Part shown: piece after piece, positions 1-5,141 of the stretch
How positions within the stretch are numbered: position 1 is the stretch's first letter
How the letters are laid out: every line of letters starts with the position of its first letter
DNA from: an uncultured Lachnospiraceae bacterium
GTDB lineage: Bacteria; Bacillota; Clostridia; Lachnospirales; Lachnospiraceae
Assembly (NCBI GenBank): GCA_947003375.1
Contig: CAMQOJ010000336.1
Coordinates: 1-5,141, forward strand
Length of the DNA stretch: 5,141 bases
Direction of reading: 5' to 3'
Notes under the pieces: generated by a model
The model's input: the letters and a program-made list of their open reading frames with translations, nothing else
What the model was told of the DNA's origin: nothing
Database searches by the model: none
Made by a program: the position numbers and the translations under genes

Positions 1-54
1 TGCTTATTGAGAACGGAAATCCGGATAAAAGAAGACGGGACGGCAAATTCCTGC

Positions 55-77
55 GGGTCTGGGGGCCGGGGGATGGG
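55..77 (+). promoter_or_regulatory. Putative G-quadruplex motif in the uppS leader
   Basis: Four G-runs (3, 5, 5 and 3 G) are separated by loops of 3, 2 and 2 bases, which fits the usual G3+N1-7 quadruplex pattern on the sense strand. It ends six bases before the AGGAG Shine-Dalgarno site of uppS at 83-87, so a folded structure in the mRNA could hinder ribosome loading. The pattern is seen directly; any folding or regulatory role is inference. The rest of positions 1-92 shows no gene I can recognise: the uppS frame is open back to the window edge but contains no ATG, GTG or TTG. Confidence 0.35.
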
Positions 78-92
78 CAGATAGGAGCGGAA

Positions 93-812
93 ATGGGCGA
101 AGAACTGAAAATGCCGCGTCATGTGGCGATTATTTTGGACGGAAACGGCAGATGGGCCAGGGCCAAGGGGATGCCCCGCAACTATGGCCATGTGCAGGGG
201 GCAAAGACCGTGGAGACCATCTGCGAGGACGCTTATCGGATGGGGATTCAGTACCTGACCGTGTACGCTTTCTCCACGGAGAACTGGAACCGTCCCCAGG
301 ACGAGGTGGACGCGCTGATGAAGCTGCTGCGGGGCTACATGAAGACCTGTCTGAAGACCGCGGAGAAGAACCGCATGTGCGTCCGGGTGCTGGGGGAGAA
401 GTCCCGGCTGGACGGGGACATCCGCAGCAGGATTGAGGAGCTGGAGGAGGCCACGATAGCCAACGACGGCCTGCACTTCCAGATAGCCATCAACTATGGG
501 GGCAGGGACGAAATCGTCAGGGCGTCCAGGCGGATGGCGGAGGCGGTGGCCCGGGGGCGGCTGCGGCCCGAGGAGATTACTGAGGAGACCCTGAGCGGCT
601 TTCTGGACACGGCGGGAATCCCTGAGCCAGATCTCCTGATCCGCACCTGCAATGAGCAGAGGATTTCCAATTTCCTGCTGTGGCAGATGGCCTACACGGA
701 ATTCTATTTCACACCGGTGCTGTGGCCGGATTTCACGAAAGAAGAATTGATAAAAGCCGTGGAGGCATATAATCATAGAGACAGGAAGTTCGGCGGGCTG
801 AAAAACGCTTAA
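93..812 (+). CDS. uppS: Isoprenyl transferase (undecaprenyl diphosphate synthase, cis-prenyltransferase)
   Basis: This 239-residue protein is the usual length for cytosolic UppS, which adds isopentenyl diphosphate units in cis to farnesyl diphosphate to make undecaprenyl diphosphate, the carrier lipid for peptidoglycan and wall polymers. The N-terminal catalytic motif AIILDGNGRWA holds the expected Asp16 (counterpart of E. coli D26), followed by Arg29 and His33. The C-terminal pyrophosphate-binding motif starts at Arg184 and keeps Arg190 and Ser192. Glu203 in the AYTEFYF stretch is the usual magnesium ligand. Two positions differ from the common RT(S/G)GE form: here it reads RTCNE (C186, N187). 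The start at 93 has AGGAG five bases upstream; the internal ATG at 111 has no such site. It is the first gene of the visible cluster, 58 bases before cdsA. Family assignment is firm. Confidence 0.97.
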   Translation: MGEELKMPRHVAIILDGNGRWARAKGMPRNYGHVQGAKTVETICEDAYRMGIQYLTVYAFSTENWNRPQDEVDALMKLLRGYMKTCLKTAEKNRMCVRVLGEKSRLDGDIRSRIEELEEATIANDGLHFQIAINYGGRDEIVRASRRMAEAVARGRLRPEEITEETLSGFLDTAGIPEPDLLIRTCNEQRISNFLLWQMAYTEFYFTPVLWPDFTKEELIKAVEAYNHRDRKFGGLKNA

Positions 813-817
813 GAGAC

Positions 818-832
818 GGGGCAGTGGGCCCC
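818..832 (+). other. Small GC hairpin between uppS and cdsA
   Basis: GGGGC at 818-822 pairs with GCCCC at 828-832 around a five-base loop, six bases after the uppS stop. No T-run follows, so it is unlikely to be an intrinsic terminator. It could protect the 3' end of the uppS segment or be incidental in GC-rich sequence. Confidence 0.3.
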
Positions 833-870
833 GGGAGAAGCGGCGCGGACAAGGATAGGGGGATGGGCTT

Positions 871-1710
871 ATGTTTTGGACCAGGTTGGCAAGCGGAATT
901 GTATTGTTGATTATCGCCATAGGCACCATGAGCTATGGGGGATGGGTGCTGGCGGCGCTTCTGTGCGGTGTGTCTCTGATAGCGTTTCGGGAGCTGACGA
1001 TGGCGCTGAAATGCGCCGGAGGCGGGAACGGAAGCGGCACCGCCCCTATGCCGGGCGGAATGGAATGGGCGGGGATGACGGGGATCCTCTGCTATTATCT
1101 GCTGATGTACTTTGAGGCGGGGGATACCTTTCTGCTGATGTGCATCGTGGGCACGTTCCTGGCGGTGATGTTCGTCTATGTGCTGGCCTTTCCCAGGTAT
1201 CACGCGGATCAGGCCATGGCGGTGGTCTTCTCCTTCCTCTATGCGCCGGTGCTGCTCTCTTTTGTCTATGAGACCAGGACGGCGTCCCAGGGCATCTATA
1301 TGGTGTGGATGATCCTCATCAGCTCCTGGGGGTGCGACACCTGCGCCTACGCGGTGGGGAAGCTCATCGGCAGGAAGAAGATTTTCCCCGTCCTAAGCCC
1401 TAAGAAGTCTCTGGAGGGCTGCATCGGCGGCGTGCTGGGCGCGGCCCTGATCGGATGGCTGTACGGTCGCTTCTTCGTGGGGCGGGCCTTCCCTGAAGAA
1501 AGCGTGGCCTGGGCGACTGCGGCAATCTGCGCCGCGGGGGCGGTGATGAGCATGGTGGGGGATTTGGCGGCGTCCGCAATCAAGCGCAACCATGACATCA
1601 AGGACTACGGCAAGCTGATACCGGGACACGGCGGTATCATGGACAGGTTCGACAGCATGATCGTCACCGCGCCCATGACCTATTTCCTGACGCTTCTGCT
1701 GCTGCCCTGA
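871..1710 (+). CDS. cdsA: Phosphatidate cytidylyltransferase (CDP-diacylglycerol synthase)
   Basis: This integral membrane enzyme of 279 residues converts phosphatidic acid and CTP to CDP-diacylglycerol, the branch point for phosphatidylglycerol, cardiolipin and related lipids. The complete family signature lies at residues 235-261: SAIKRN, then KD, then IPGHGG and a final DRFD, matching every fixed position of the CDP-DAG synthase pattern. The SPKKSLEG motif at 176-183 is also typical. Hydrophobic segments are visible at about 8-24, 26-41, 70-83, 87-108, 117-133, 184-201, 211-234 and 262-278, consistent with a polytopic protein. A Gly-rich loop at about 49-64 (GGGNGSG) follows the second segment. 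The ATG at 871 has AGGGGG at 857-862; an ATG at 863 is out of frame. The stop codon lies inside a hairpin (see 1703-1731). Confidence 0.96.
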   Translation: MFWTRLASGIVLLIIAIGTMSYGGWVLAALLCGVSLIAFRELTMALKCAGGGNGSGTAPMPGGMEWAGMTGILCYYLLMYFEAGDTFLLMCIVGTFLAVMFVYVLAFPRYHADQAMAVVFSFLYAPVLLSFVYETRTASQGIYMVWMILISSWGCDTCAYAVGKLIGRKKIFPVLSPKKSLEGCIGGVLGAALIGWLYGRFFVGRAFPEESVAWATAAICAAGAVMSMVGDLAASAIKRNHDIKDYGKLIPGHGGIMDRFDSMIVTAPMTYFLTLLLLP

Positions 1711-1731
1711 GACAGGGGCATGGCTGCCCTG
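1703..1731 (+). promoter_or_regulatory. Two mutually exclusive hairpins at the cdsA stop
   Basis: A central segment CAGGGGCA (1713-1720) can pair with TGCCCTG upstream (1703-1709, including most of the cdsA stop) or with an identical TGCCCTG downstream (1725-1731). Both pairings leave one bulged G. The upstream pairing would be occupied by ribosomes finishing cdsA, which would favour the downstream one. No T-run follows, so if functional it would act on translation or RNA stability rather than as a classical terminator. The pairing is seen in the sequence; a switch role is inference. Confidence 0.3.
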
Positions 1732-1752
1732 GCCCGAAGCGTGACGGGGCAG

Positions 1753-1772
1753 GAACCGGCATGAACCGGCAG
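1753..1772 (+). repeat. 10-bp tandem direct repeat
   Basis: GAACCGGCA occurs at 1753-1761 and again at 1763-1771, giving two adjacent 10-base units that differ only in the last base (T, then G). It sits in the gap between cdsA and dxr. This may be a simple replication-slippage duplication. Confidence 0.6.
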
Positions 1773-1778
1773 CTCTGT

Positions 1779-1792
1779 CCCGGGCCTCCGGG
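1779..1792 (+). other. GC hairpin in the cdsA-dxr gap
   Basis: CCCGG at 1779-1783 and CCGGG at 1788-1792 form a perfect five-base stem with a GCCT loop. There is no T-run after it, so it is not a convincing terminator. It adds to the structured character of the dxr leader. Confidence 0.35.
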
Positions 1793-1840
1793 CGGCAGGG
1801 CGGGGAAGGCATGGCGGAGACAGGGCGGACGCAAAGAGGG

Positions 1841-1870
1841 ATAAAGTTTAGCGACATATCGATATATGTT
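1841..1870 (+). promoter_or_regulatory. AT-rich island with inverted repeat before dxr (possible operator or promoter)
   Basis: In otherwise GC-rich DNA this 30-base stretch is AT-rich and holds a perfect inverted repeat: ACATAT (1854-1859), spacer CGAT, ATATGT (1864-1869). The core ATATCGATAT (1856-1865) is itself a 10-base palindrome. It ends 22 bases before the dxr ATG, a position suited to a repressor operator or an internal promoter -10 area. No TTGACA-like -35 box is visible at standard spacing. TAAAGTTT at 1842-1849 matches the -35 element of flagellar-type (SigD/FliA) promoters, but the following ATCGATAT comes about three bases too early for that class. The function is undetermined. 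Confidence 0.35.
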
Positions 1871-1891
1871 ACGGAGAGGCATAGGACGACA

Positions 1892-3082
1892 ATGAAAAAG
1901 ATAGCAATATTGGGGTCTACCGGCTCCATCGGCACCCAGACGCTGGAGATTGTGCGGGCAAACCCGGAGCTGCAGGTGGTGGCGCTGGCGGCGGGCAGCA
2001 GCGTGGAGAAGATGGAGGCCCAGATCAGGGAATTCCACCCTGTGAAAGCATGCATGTGGTCGGAAGAAGCGGCATCGGACCTGCGGGCCCGGGTGGCGGA
2101 TCTGGACGTGGAAGTCCTGGCGGGCATGGAGGGGCTTCTGGAAATTGCGGTTTTGCCGGAAAGCCAGGTATTGGTTACGGCCATTGTGGGGATGATTGGT
2201 ATCAGACCCGCCATCGCGGCCATAGAAGCGGGGAAGGACATCGCCCTGGCCAACAAGGAGACTCTGGTCACCGCCGGGCATATCATCATGCCCCTGGCCG
2301 AGAGGTGCGGCGTGGCCATCCTGCCTGTGGACAGCGAGCACAGCGCCATTTTCCAGTCCCTGAACGGAGAGGTGGCGGACAGGACCGGGAAGCGTGCCGG
2401 GCTGTACGAGAAGGCGGGCATCGAGAAGATATTGCTCACGGCCTCGGGAGGCCCCTTCCGGGGGAGGACAAGGGAGCAGCTGCGGGCCATGGGGGCGGCG
2501 GACGCCTTAAAGCACCCCAATTGGTCCATGGGGCGCAAGGTCACCATCGACTCCTCTACCTTGGTGAACAAGGGGCTGGAGGTCATGGAGGCGAAATGGC
2601 TGTTCGGCGTGGGGCTTGAACGGATTCAGGTGGTGGTCCATCCCCAGAGCATCGTCCACTCGGCGGTACAGTACGTGGACGGCGCGATCATCGCCCAGAT
2701 GGGCGTGCCGGACATGAAGCTTCCCATCCAGTACGCGCTGTTCTATCCGGAAAGGAGGCCCATGGGGGGGAAGCGGGTGGATTTGTTTCAGTTGGGGCAG
2801 CTGACCTTCGAAAAGCCGGACACGGATACCTTTCCGGGGCTGGAGCTGGCCTACCGGGCGGCACAGGCCGGGGGCAGCATGCCCACGGTATACAATGCGG
2901 CCAATGAGAAGGCGGTGGAGCTGTTCCTGGAAGGGAAGCTGTCCTATTTGGGGATAGGGGAGCTGATTGAGGAGGCCATGGGGCGGCATAAGGTGATTCC
3001 GGATCCCACCGTGGAGGAGATTCTGGAGACGGAGCAGGCGACATATGCCTGCGTCATGGAAGGGAAAGGGAAGCCGGGCTGA
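1892..3082 (+). CDS. dxr: 1-deoxy-D-xylulose 5-phosphate reductoisomerase
   Basis: Dxr (IspC) is the cytosolic NADPH-dependent enzyme that rearranges and reduces DXP to MEP, the first committed step of the MEP isoprenoid pathway and the target of fosmidomycin. From the chosen start it has 396 residues, the normal family length. The NADPH loop GSTGSIG is at 8-14. Metal ligands are Asp147 and Glu149 in LPVDSEHSAIFQ, and Glu230 in NKGLEVMEAKW. The substrate loop SGGPFR and the HPNWSMGRK motif (His208, Trp211) are intact, as is the C-terminal NAANEKAVELF. I chose ATG 1892 because the protein then begins MKKIAILGSTGSIG as in the family, with AGGA at 1883-1886 and GGAGAGG at 1873-1879 upstream. An in-frame ATG at 1811 would add 27 non-conserved residues across the AT-rich inverted repeat and has a poorly spaced ribosome site. 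Confidence 0.97.
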   Translation: MKKIAILGSTGSIGTQTLEIVRANPELQVVALAAGSSVEKMEAQIREFHPVKACMWSEEAASDLRARVADLDVEVLAGMEGLLEIAVLPESQVLVTAIVGMIGIRPAIAAIEAGKDIALANKETLVTAGHIIMPLAERCGVAILPVDSEHSAIFQSLNGEVADRTGKRAGLYEKAGIEKILLTASGGPFRGRTREQLRAMGAADALKHPNWSMGRKVTIDSSTLVNKGLEVMEAKWLFGVGLERIQVVVHPQSIVHSAVQYVDGAIIAQMGVPDMKLPIQYALFYPERRPMGGKRVDLFQLGQLTFEKPDTDTFPGLELAYRAAQAGGSMPTVYNAANEKAVELFLEGKLSYLGIGELIEEAMGRHKVIPDPTVEEILETEQATYACVMEGKGKPG

Positions 3083-3131
3083 GGGCAGTCCGGGACAAAA
3101 AGAGGTTTGGTAAGGAAGGATTGACGGATAA

Positions 3132-4199
3132 ATGATGACTTTGATATGGTTCATTGTGATATTCGGGGTGGTGGTGATCGCCCATGAATTCGGACATTTC
3201 CTGTTGGCCAAGGCAAACGGCATCCATGTGGTGGAGTTCGCGGTAGGCATGGGGCCCAGCTTGGCTTCTTTTCAGAAGAAAGGGACGAAATATTCGCTGA
3301 AGCTGTTCCCCATCGGCGGCGCGTGCATGTTCGAGGGGGAGGACGGGCTGATGACCAAGGAAGGGGAGGACAGCGAGGGGTCTTTCCTGAACGCCAGCGT
3401 CTGGGGCAGGATTTCCACGGTGGCGGCAGGGCCAATCTTCAATTTCATCCTCGCCTTCATCATCGCCTTTGTCATGGTGAACATGAAAGACATCATCGCC
3501 ATACGCGACCCCATCGCCACACAGGTGGCGGAGGGAGGCGGCGCGGAGGCGGCTGGCCTTCAGGACGGCGACCGCATCGTCTCCATCAATGGGGAGAAGC
3601 TCTATCTGTACCAGGAGATTTCCCTCTATATGCAGGCTTCCTACACGGGCGGCGATGTGGAGGTGGTCTATGAGCGGGAGGGCCAGCGGCACACGGCCAT
3701 GGTAACGCCCCAGTACGATGAAGCGTCAGGAATCTATCTGCTGGGCGTCATGAATGCGGACTTCCGGGAGCTGAAGGGGATAGAGACGTTCAAGTACGCC
3801 TGGTACGAGATGCGCTATTCCGTGAAGGCCACCTACAAGAGCCTGGGGATGATATTCCGGGGCAGGGTCAGCCGCCAGGATGTGGCAGGGCCCGTGGGCA
3901 TCGCGGTGAACGTGGTGGGCAAGACCTACGATACGGCAAAAGAGTACGGCTGGCAGAGCGTACTTTTGAGCATGCTGAACATCACGCTGATGCTGTCGGT
4001 GAACCTGGGAATCCTGAACCTCCTGCCCATACCGGCGCTGGACGGCGGGCGGCTGGTGTTCCTGCTGGTGGAGGTCATCCGGGGGAAGCCTGTCCCGCCG
4101 GAGAAGGAGGGCATGGTCCATTTCGTGGGGCTGATGTTTTTCATGGTGCTGATGGTGGTCATCTTCTTCAACGATCTGTCGAATATCTTTATGAAATGA
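3132..4199 (+). CDS. rseP: RseP/RasP-type intramembrane site-2 zinc metalloprotease
   Basis: This 355-residue S2P (M50) protease cleaves substrates within the membrane. Known substrates in relatives are anti-sigma factors already trimmed by a site-1 protease, as well as signal-peptide remnants and division proteins. The zinc motif HEFGH is at 18-22 in the first membrane segment (about 3-24). The family's PxGG loop is at 60-63. A second span lies at about 97-118, followed by one PDZ domain at about 124-205 (GLQDGDRIVSINGE core). GPVGI is at 253-257, then a hydrophobic block at about 277-320 containing the second active-site motif LNLLPIPALDGG (Asp304), and a last span at about 328-348. A single PDZ is usual for Gram-positive forms. 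An in-frame TAA directly precedes ATG 3132, so the start is 3132 or the adjacent 3135; AAGGAAGGA lies at 3112-3120. It follows dxr by 49 bases and is probably co-transcribed with it. The physiological substrate cannot be read from this window. Confidence 0.95.
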   Translation: MMTLIWFIVIFGVVVIAHEFGHFLLAKANGIHVVEFAVGMGPSLASFQKKGTKYSLKLFPIGGACMFEGEDGLMTKEGEDSEGSFLNASVWGRISTVAAGPIFNFILAFIIAFVMVNMKDIIAIRDPIATQVAEGGGAEAAGLQDGDRIVSINGEKLYLYQEISLYMQASYTGGDVEVVYEREGQRHTAMVTPQYDEASGIYLLGVMNADFRELKGIETFKYAWYEMRYSVKATYKSLGMIFRGRVSRQDVAGPVGIAVNVVGKTYDTAKEYGWQSVLLSMLNITLMLSVNLGILNLLPIPALDGGRLVFLLVEVIRGKPVPPEKEGMVHFVGLMFFMVLMVVIFFNDLSNIFMK

Positions 4200-4230
4200 A
4201 TCGGCAGCCAGGTTTAGCGGGTTCGGCAAT

Positions 4231-4255
4231 GGTGGGGCGGCAGGGCCTCCCCACC
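4231..4255 (+). terminator. Strong hairpin after rseP, possible operon end
   Basis: GGTGGGG (4231-4237) pairs perfectly with CCCCACC (4249-4255). After one C/T mismatch the stem continues with GGC/GCC around an AGG loop, giving ten base pairs in a compact hairpin 31 bases after the rseP stop. There is no T-tract, so as an intrinsic terminator it is atypical. It may instead mark a processed or protected 3' end. It is followed by the perfect palindrome GGCCATGGCC (4257-4266). Confidence 0.4.
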
Positions 4256-4277
4256 AGGCCATGGCCCATTCTTCGAA

Positions 4278-4333
4278 ACGGCCGCTTTTGTCCGCGGCAA
4301 GTCGCTATAGAGCCCTCTGTCAGGGAGGGCCGT
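4278..4333 (+). promoter_or_regulatory. Structured leader region upstream of the kinase
   Basis: Two local hairpins are visible: GCCGC/GCGGC (4281-4285 with 4294-4298) and GCCCTC/GAGGGC (4312-4317 with 4325-4330). A longer-range pairing ACGGCC (4278-4283) with GGCCGT (4328-4333) would enclose this region and compete with both. I do not recognise a known riboswitch or leader family. It could be an RNA element controlling the kinase, or remnants of the preceding terminator region. Confidence 0.25.
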
Positions 4334-4345
4334 CATGGATTCTGG

Positions 4346-4380
4346 TCCGTAATCGGATATTTTCAATATTTTAATATTTT
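4346..4380 (+). promoter_or_regulatory. Weak hairpin followed by AT-rich tract (possible terminator or kinase promoter)
   Basis: TCCG-TAAT-CGGA (4346-4357) forms a four-base stem followed by TATTTT and two tandem AATATTTT units (4365-4380). It could be a weak intrinsic terminator for the rseP transcript. Alternatively, the AT-rich tract could carry a -10 box such as TAATAT at 4372-4377 for the kinase, but no matching -35 box is visible. The sharp local AT-richness is clear; the assignment between the two roles is not. Confidence 0.3.
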
Positions 4381-4416
4381 CTAAAGGATGAAAAAGGAAA
4401 GGTAAGGTCTTGCAGG

Positions 4417-5109
4417 ATGGGGTATGAAAGACTGGACCGTGAGGGCAGGGAGCGGGACCTGGACAGGGCCGTACTGGCCGGGCGCGGCTATAGCTGCCTG
4501 GGCCTGCTGGGGCAGGGGGCATTTTCGGACGTGTACTGCGTGGAGGACGCGGCAGGCGGGGGAAGGTACGCCTGTAAAGTCAGCTGGCATGGGCAGATGC
4601 TGGAGCGGGAGGCAAAGGTACTGGAAGGGCTCCACCACCCTTTGTACCCGGAATTCTACGCGTTCTGGAGGGAAGCGGAGATAGGGATACTGCTGCGGGA
4701 GTACGTGGAGGGGGACAGCCTGGAGAAGGTCCTGAAGCAGCGGCGCTTTTCGGCGAGCCAGACGGTGCGGATAGGGCTCATGCTGGCGGAAGGGCTCGGA
4801 TATCTGCACGAGCTGCCGGAGAGGCTTCTGTTCCGGGACGTGAAGCCTGCCAACATCATCCTCAGGCCGGACGGCGGGGTCAAGCTGGTGGACTTCGGAT
4901 GCGTCTGCTCCATGGCGGAGCAGGCCGCCTCACGGGCTGGCTCCCCGGGATTCGCCGCGCCGGAGCAGCTGCGGGGCGGGAGCGTCCTTACGCCGGCCTG
5001 TGACGTGTACGGGCTGGGGAAGACCTTGGCTGTCATGCTGGGGGATAGGGGCCGGAGGCTCCAAAATCCGGAAAAGAATCGGCGTACGCTTGGGGAATGG
5101 AGAACATGA
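4417..5109 (+). CDS. Eukaryotic-type Ser/Thr protein kinase-like protein with short C-lobe
   Basis: The 230 residues form most of a protein kinase domain with no signal peptide or membrane span. The glycine loop GQGAFSDVY is at 32-40, the ATP-binding lysine is K54 (YACKV), and Glu65 in EREAKVLEGLHHP fits the helix-C glutamate. The hinge is near LREYVEGDSL (93-102). The catalytic loop reads FRDVKPAN at 139-146, with Asp141, Lys143 and Asn146 kept but Phe in place of the HRD histidine. DFG is at 159-161, AAPEQL at 180-185 and the helix-F Asp at 196. Catalytic residues are thus intact and activity is plausible. After helix F only about 26 residues remain, rich in Arg and unlike the usual helices G-I, so the C-lobe is shorter than in complete kinases. 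GTAAGG at 4402-4407 precedes the ATG. Substrate is unknown; the stop overlaps a downstream ATG. Confidence 0.8.
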   Translation: MGYERLDREGRERDLDRAVLAGRGYSCLGLLGQGAFSDVYCVEDAAGGGRYACKVSWHGQMLEREAKVLEGLHHPLYPEFYAFWREAEIGILLREYVEGDSLEKVLKQRRFSASQTVRIGLMLAEGLGYLHELPERLLFRDVKPANIILRPDGGVKLVDFGCVCSMAEQAASRAGSPGFAAPEQLRGGSVLTPACDVYGLGKTLAVMLGDRGRRLQNPEKNRRTLGEWRT

Positions 5110-5141
5110 AGGAGGCTGAGGCGCGTCCGGAAGGCCTGCAC
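5106..5141 (+). CDS. Possible downstream gene, 5' end only, overlapping the kinase stop
   Basis: An ATG at 5106 overlaps the kinase TGA (ATGA), the classic layout of translationally coupled genes, and the frame stays open to the window edge (MKEAEARPEGLH). GGAG at 5099-5102 could serve as ribosome site but is rather close. An in-frame ATG at 5097 is an alternative start. Twelve residues are too few to name a function. It could also be a chance open frame. Confidence 0.35.
   Translation, partial: MKEAEARPEGLH

Noticed and set aside
1..92. 3' end of frr or another gene at the left edge
   Set aside because: The frame with TGA at 8-10 leaves only two codons, and the other frames do not resemble the ribosome recycling factor C-terminus, so no gene can be named.
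1842..1865. Flagellar-type (SigD/FliA) promoter before dxr
   Set aside because: The -35 string TAAAGTTT matches, but ATCGATAT starts about three bases too early and deviates from GCCGATA(A/T).
1811..1891. N-terminal extension of Dxr from ATG 1811
   Set aside because: The 27 extra residues are not part of the family, the purine stretch sits nearly against the ATG, and the segment contains the AT-rich inverted repeat; ATG 1892 gives the conserved N-terminus with better spacing.
1393..2586. Long open frame of 397 codons on the minus strand across cdsA and dxr
   Set aside because: It lies antisense to two well-supported enzymes, has no recognisable domain, and such frames are expected opposite GC-rich coding sequence with biased third positions.
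2764..2770. Run of seven G in dxr as a phase-variation site
   Set aside because: The run encodes in-frame residues of an intact essential-type enzyme and is short for a contingency tract in GC-rich DNA.
4196..4384. Plus-strand frame of 62 codons starting inside the rseP stop (ATGA)
   Set aside because: The overlap is tempting, but the peptide has no recognisable domain or hydrophobic pattern, and it runs through the hairpin-rich region; the hairpins explain the sequence better.
4388..4405. Mini-ORF ATG AAA AAG GAA AGG TAA upstream of the kinase
   Set aside because: The only ribosome-site-like sequence touches the ATG, and the five-residue peptide shows no leader-peptide pattern such as repeated regulatory codons.

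Overview
The window is a co-oriented, all plus-strand stretch of GC-rich chromosomal DNA. The gene order uppS-cdsA-dxr-rseP, purine-rich Shine-Dalgarno sites (AGGAG, AGGGGG, AAGGAAGGA), a single-PDZ site-2 protease of about 355 residues and a small eukaryotic-type Ser/Thr kinase suggest a Firmicute of class Clostridia. A relatively GC-rich member of Lachnospiraceae is the best guess. This rests on gene order and protein style, not on a database comparison.

Layout: 1-92 is an upstream leader with no recognisable gene but a strong G-quadruplex-type motif. 93-812 is uppS (undecaprenyl diphosphate synthase). 871-1710 is cdsA (CDP-diacylglycerol synthase). 1711-1891 is an unusually long intra-operon gap with alternative hairpins, a 10-bp tandem repeat and an AT-rich inverted repeat. 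1892-3082 is dxr (first committed enzyme of the MEP isoprenoid pathway). 3132-4199 is rseP (membrane site-2 metalloprotease). 4200-4416 is a non-coding stretch with several hairpins and an AT-rich end. 4417-5109 is a Ser/Thr kinase-like protein with a short C-lobe. A further reading frame overlaps the kinase stop by ATGA and runs off the window edge.

How the genes work together: Dxr feeds the MEP pathway that supplies isopentenyl diphosphate. UppS condenses isopentenyl units into undecaprenyl diphosphate, the lipid carrier for peptidoglycan and wall polymers. CdsA makes CDP-diacylglycerol for phospholipids. RseP cleaves membrane proteins inside the bilayer, typically anti-sigma factors and other single-span substrates. 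The block is therefore a cell-envelope lipid and membrane-signalling cluster. In many Clostridia it is followed by ispG and polC. Here it ends in a hairpin-rich gap and the kinase takes that place.

The four envelope genes are ordinary and confidently assigned. The less ordinary material is the non-coding sequence around them and the kinase/overlapping-ORF pair at the right edge. I found no CRISPR array, tRNA, rRNA, insertion sequence or clearly novel multi-gene system.
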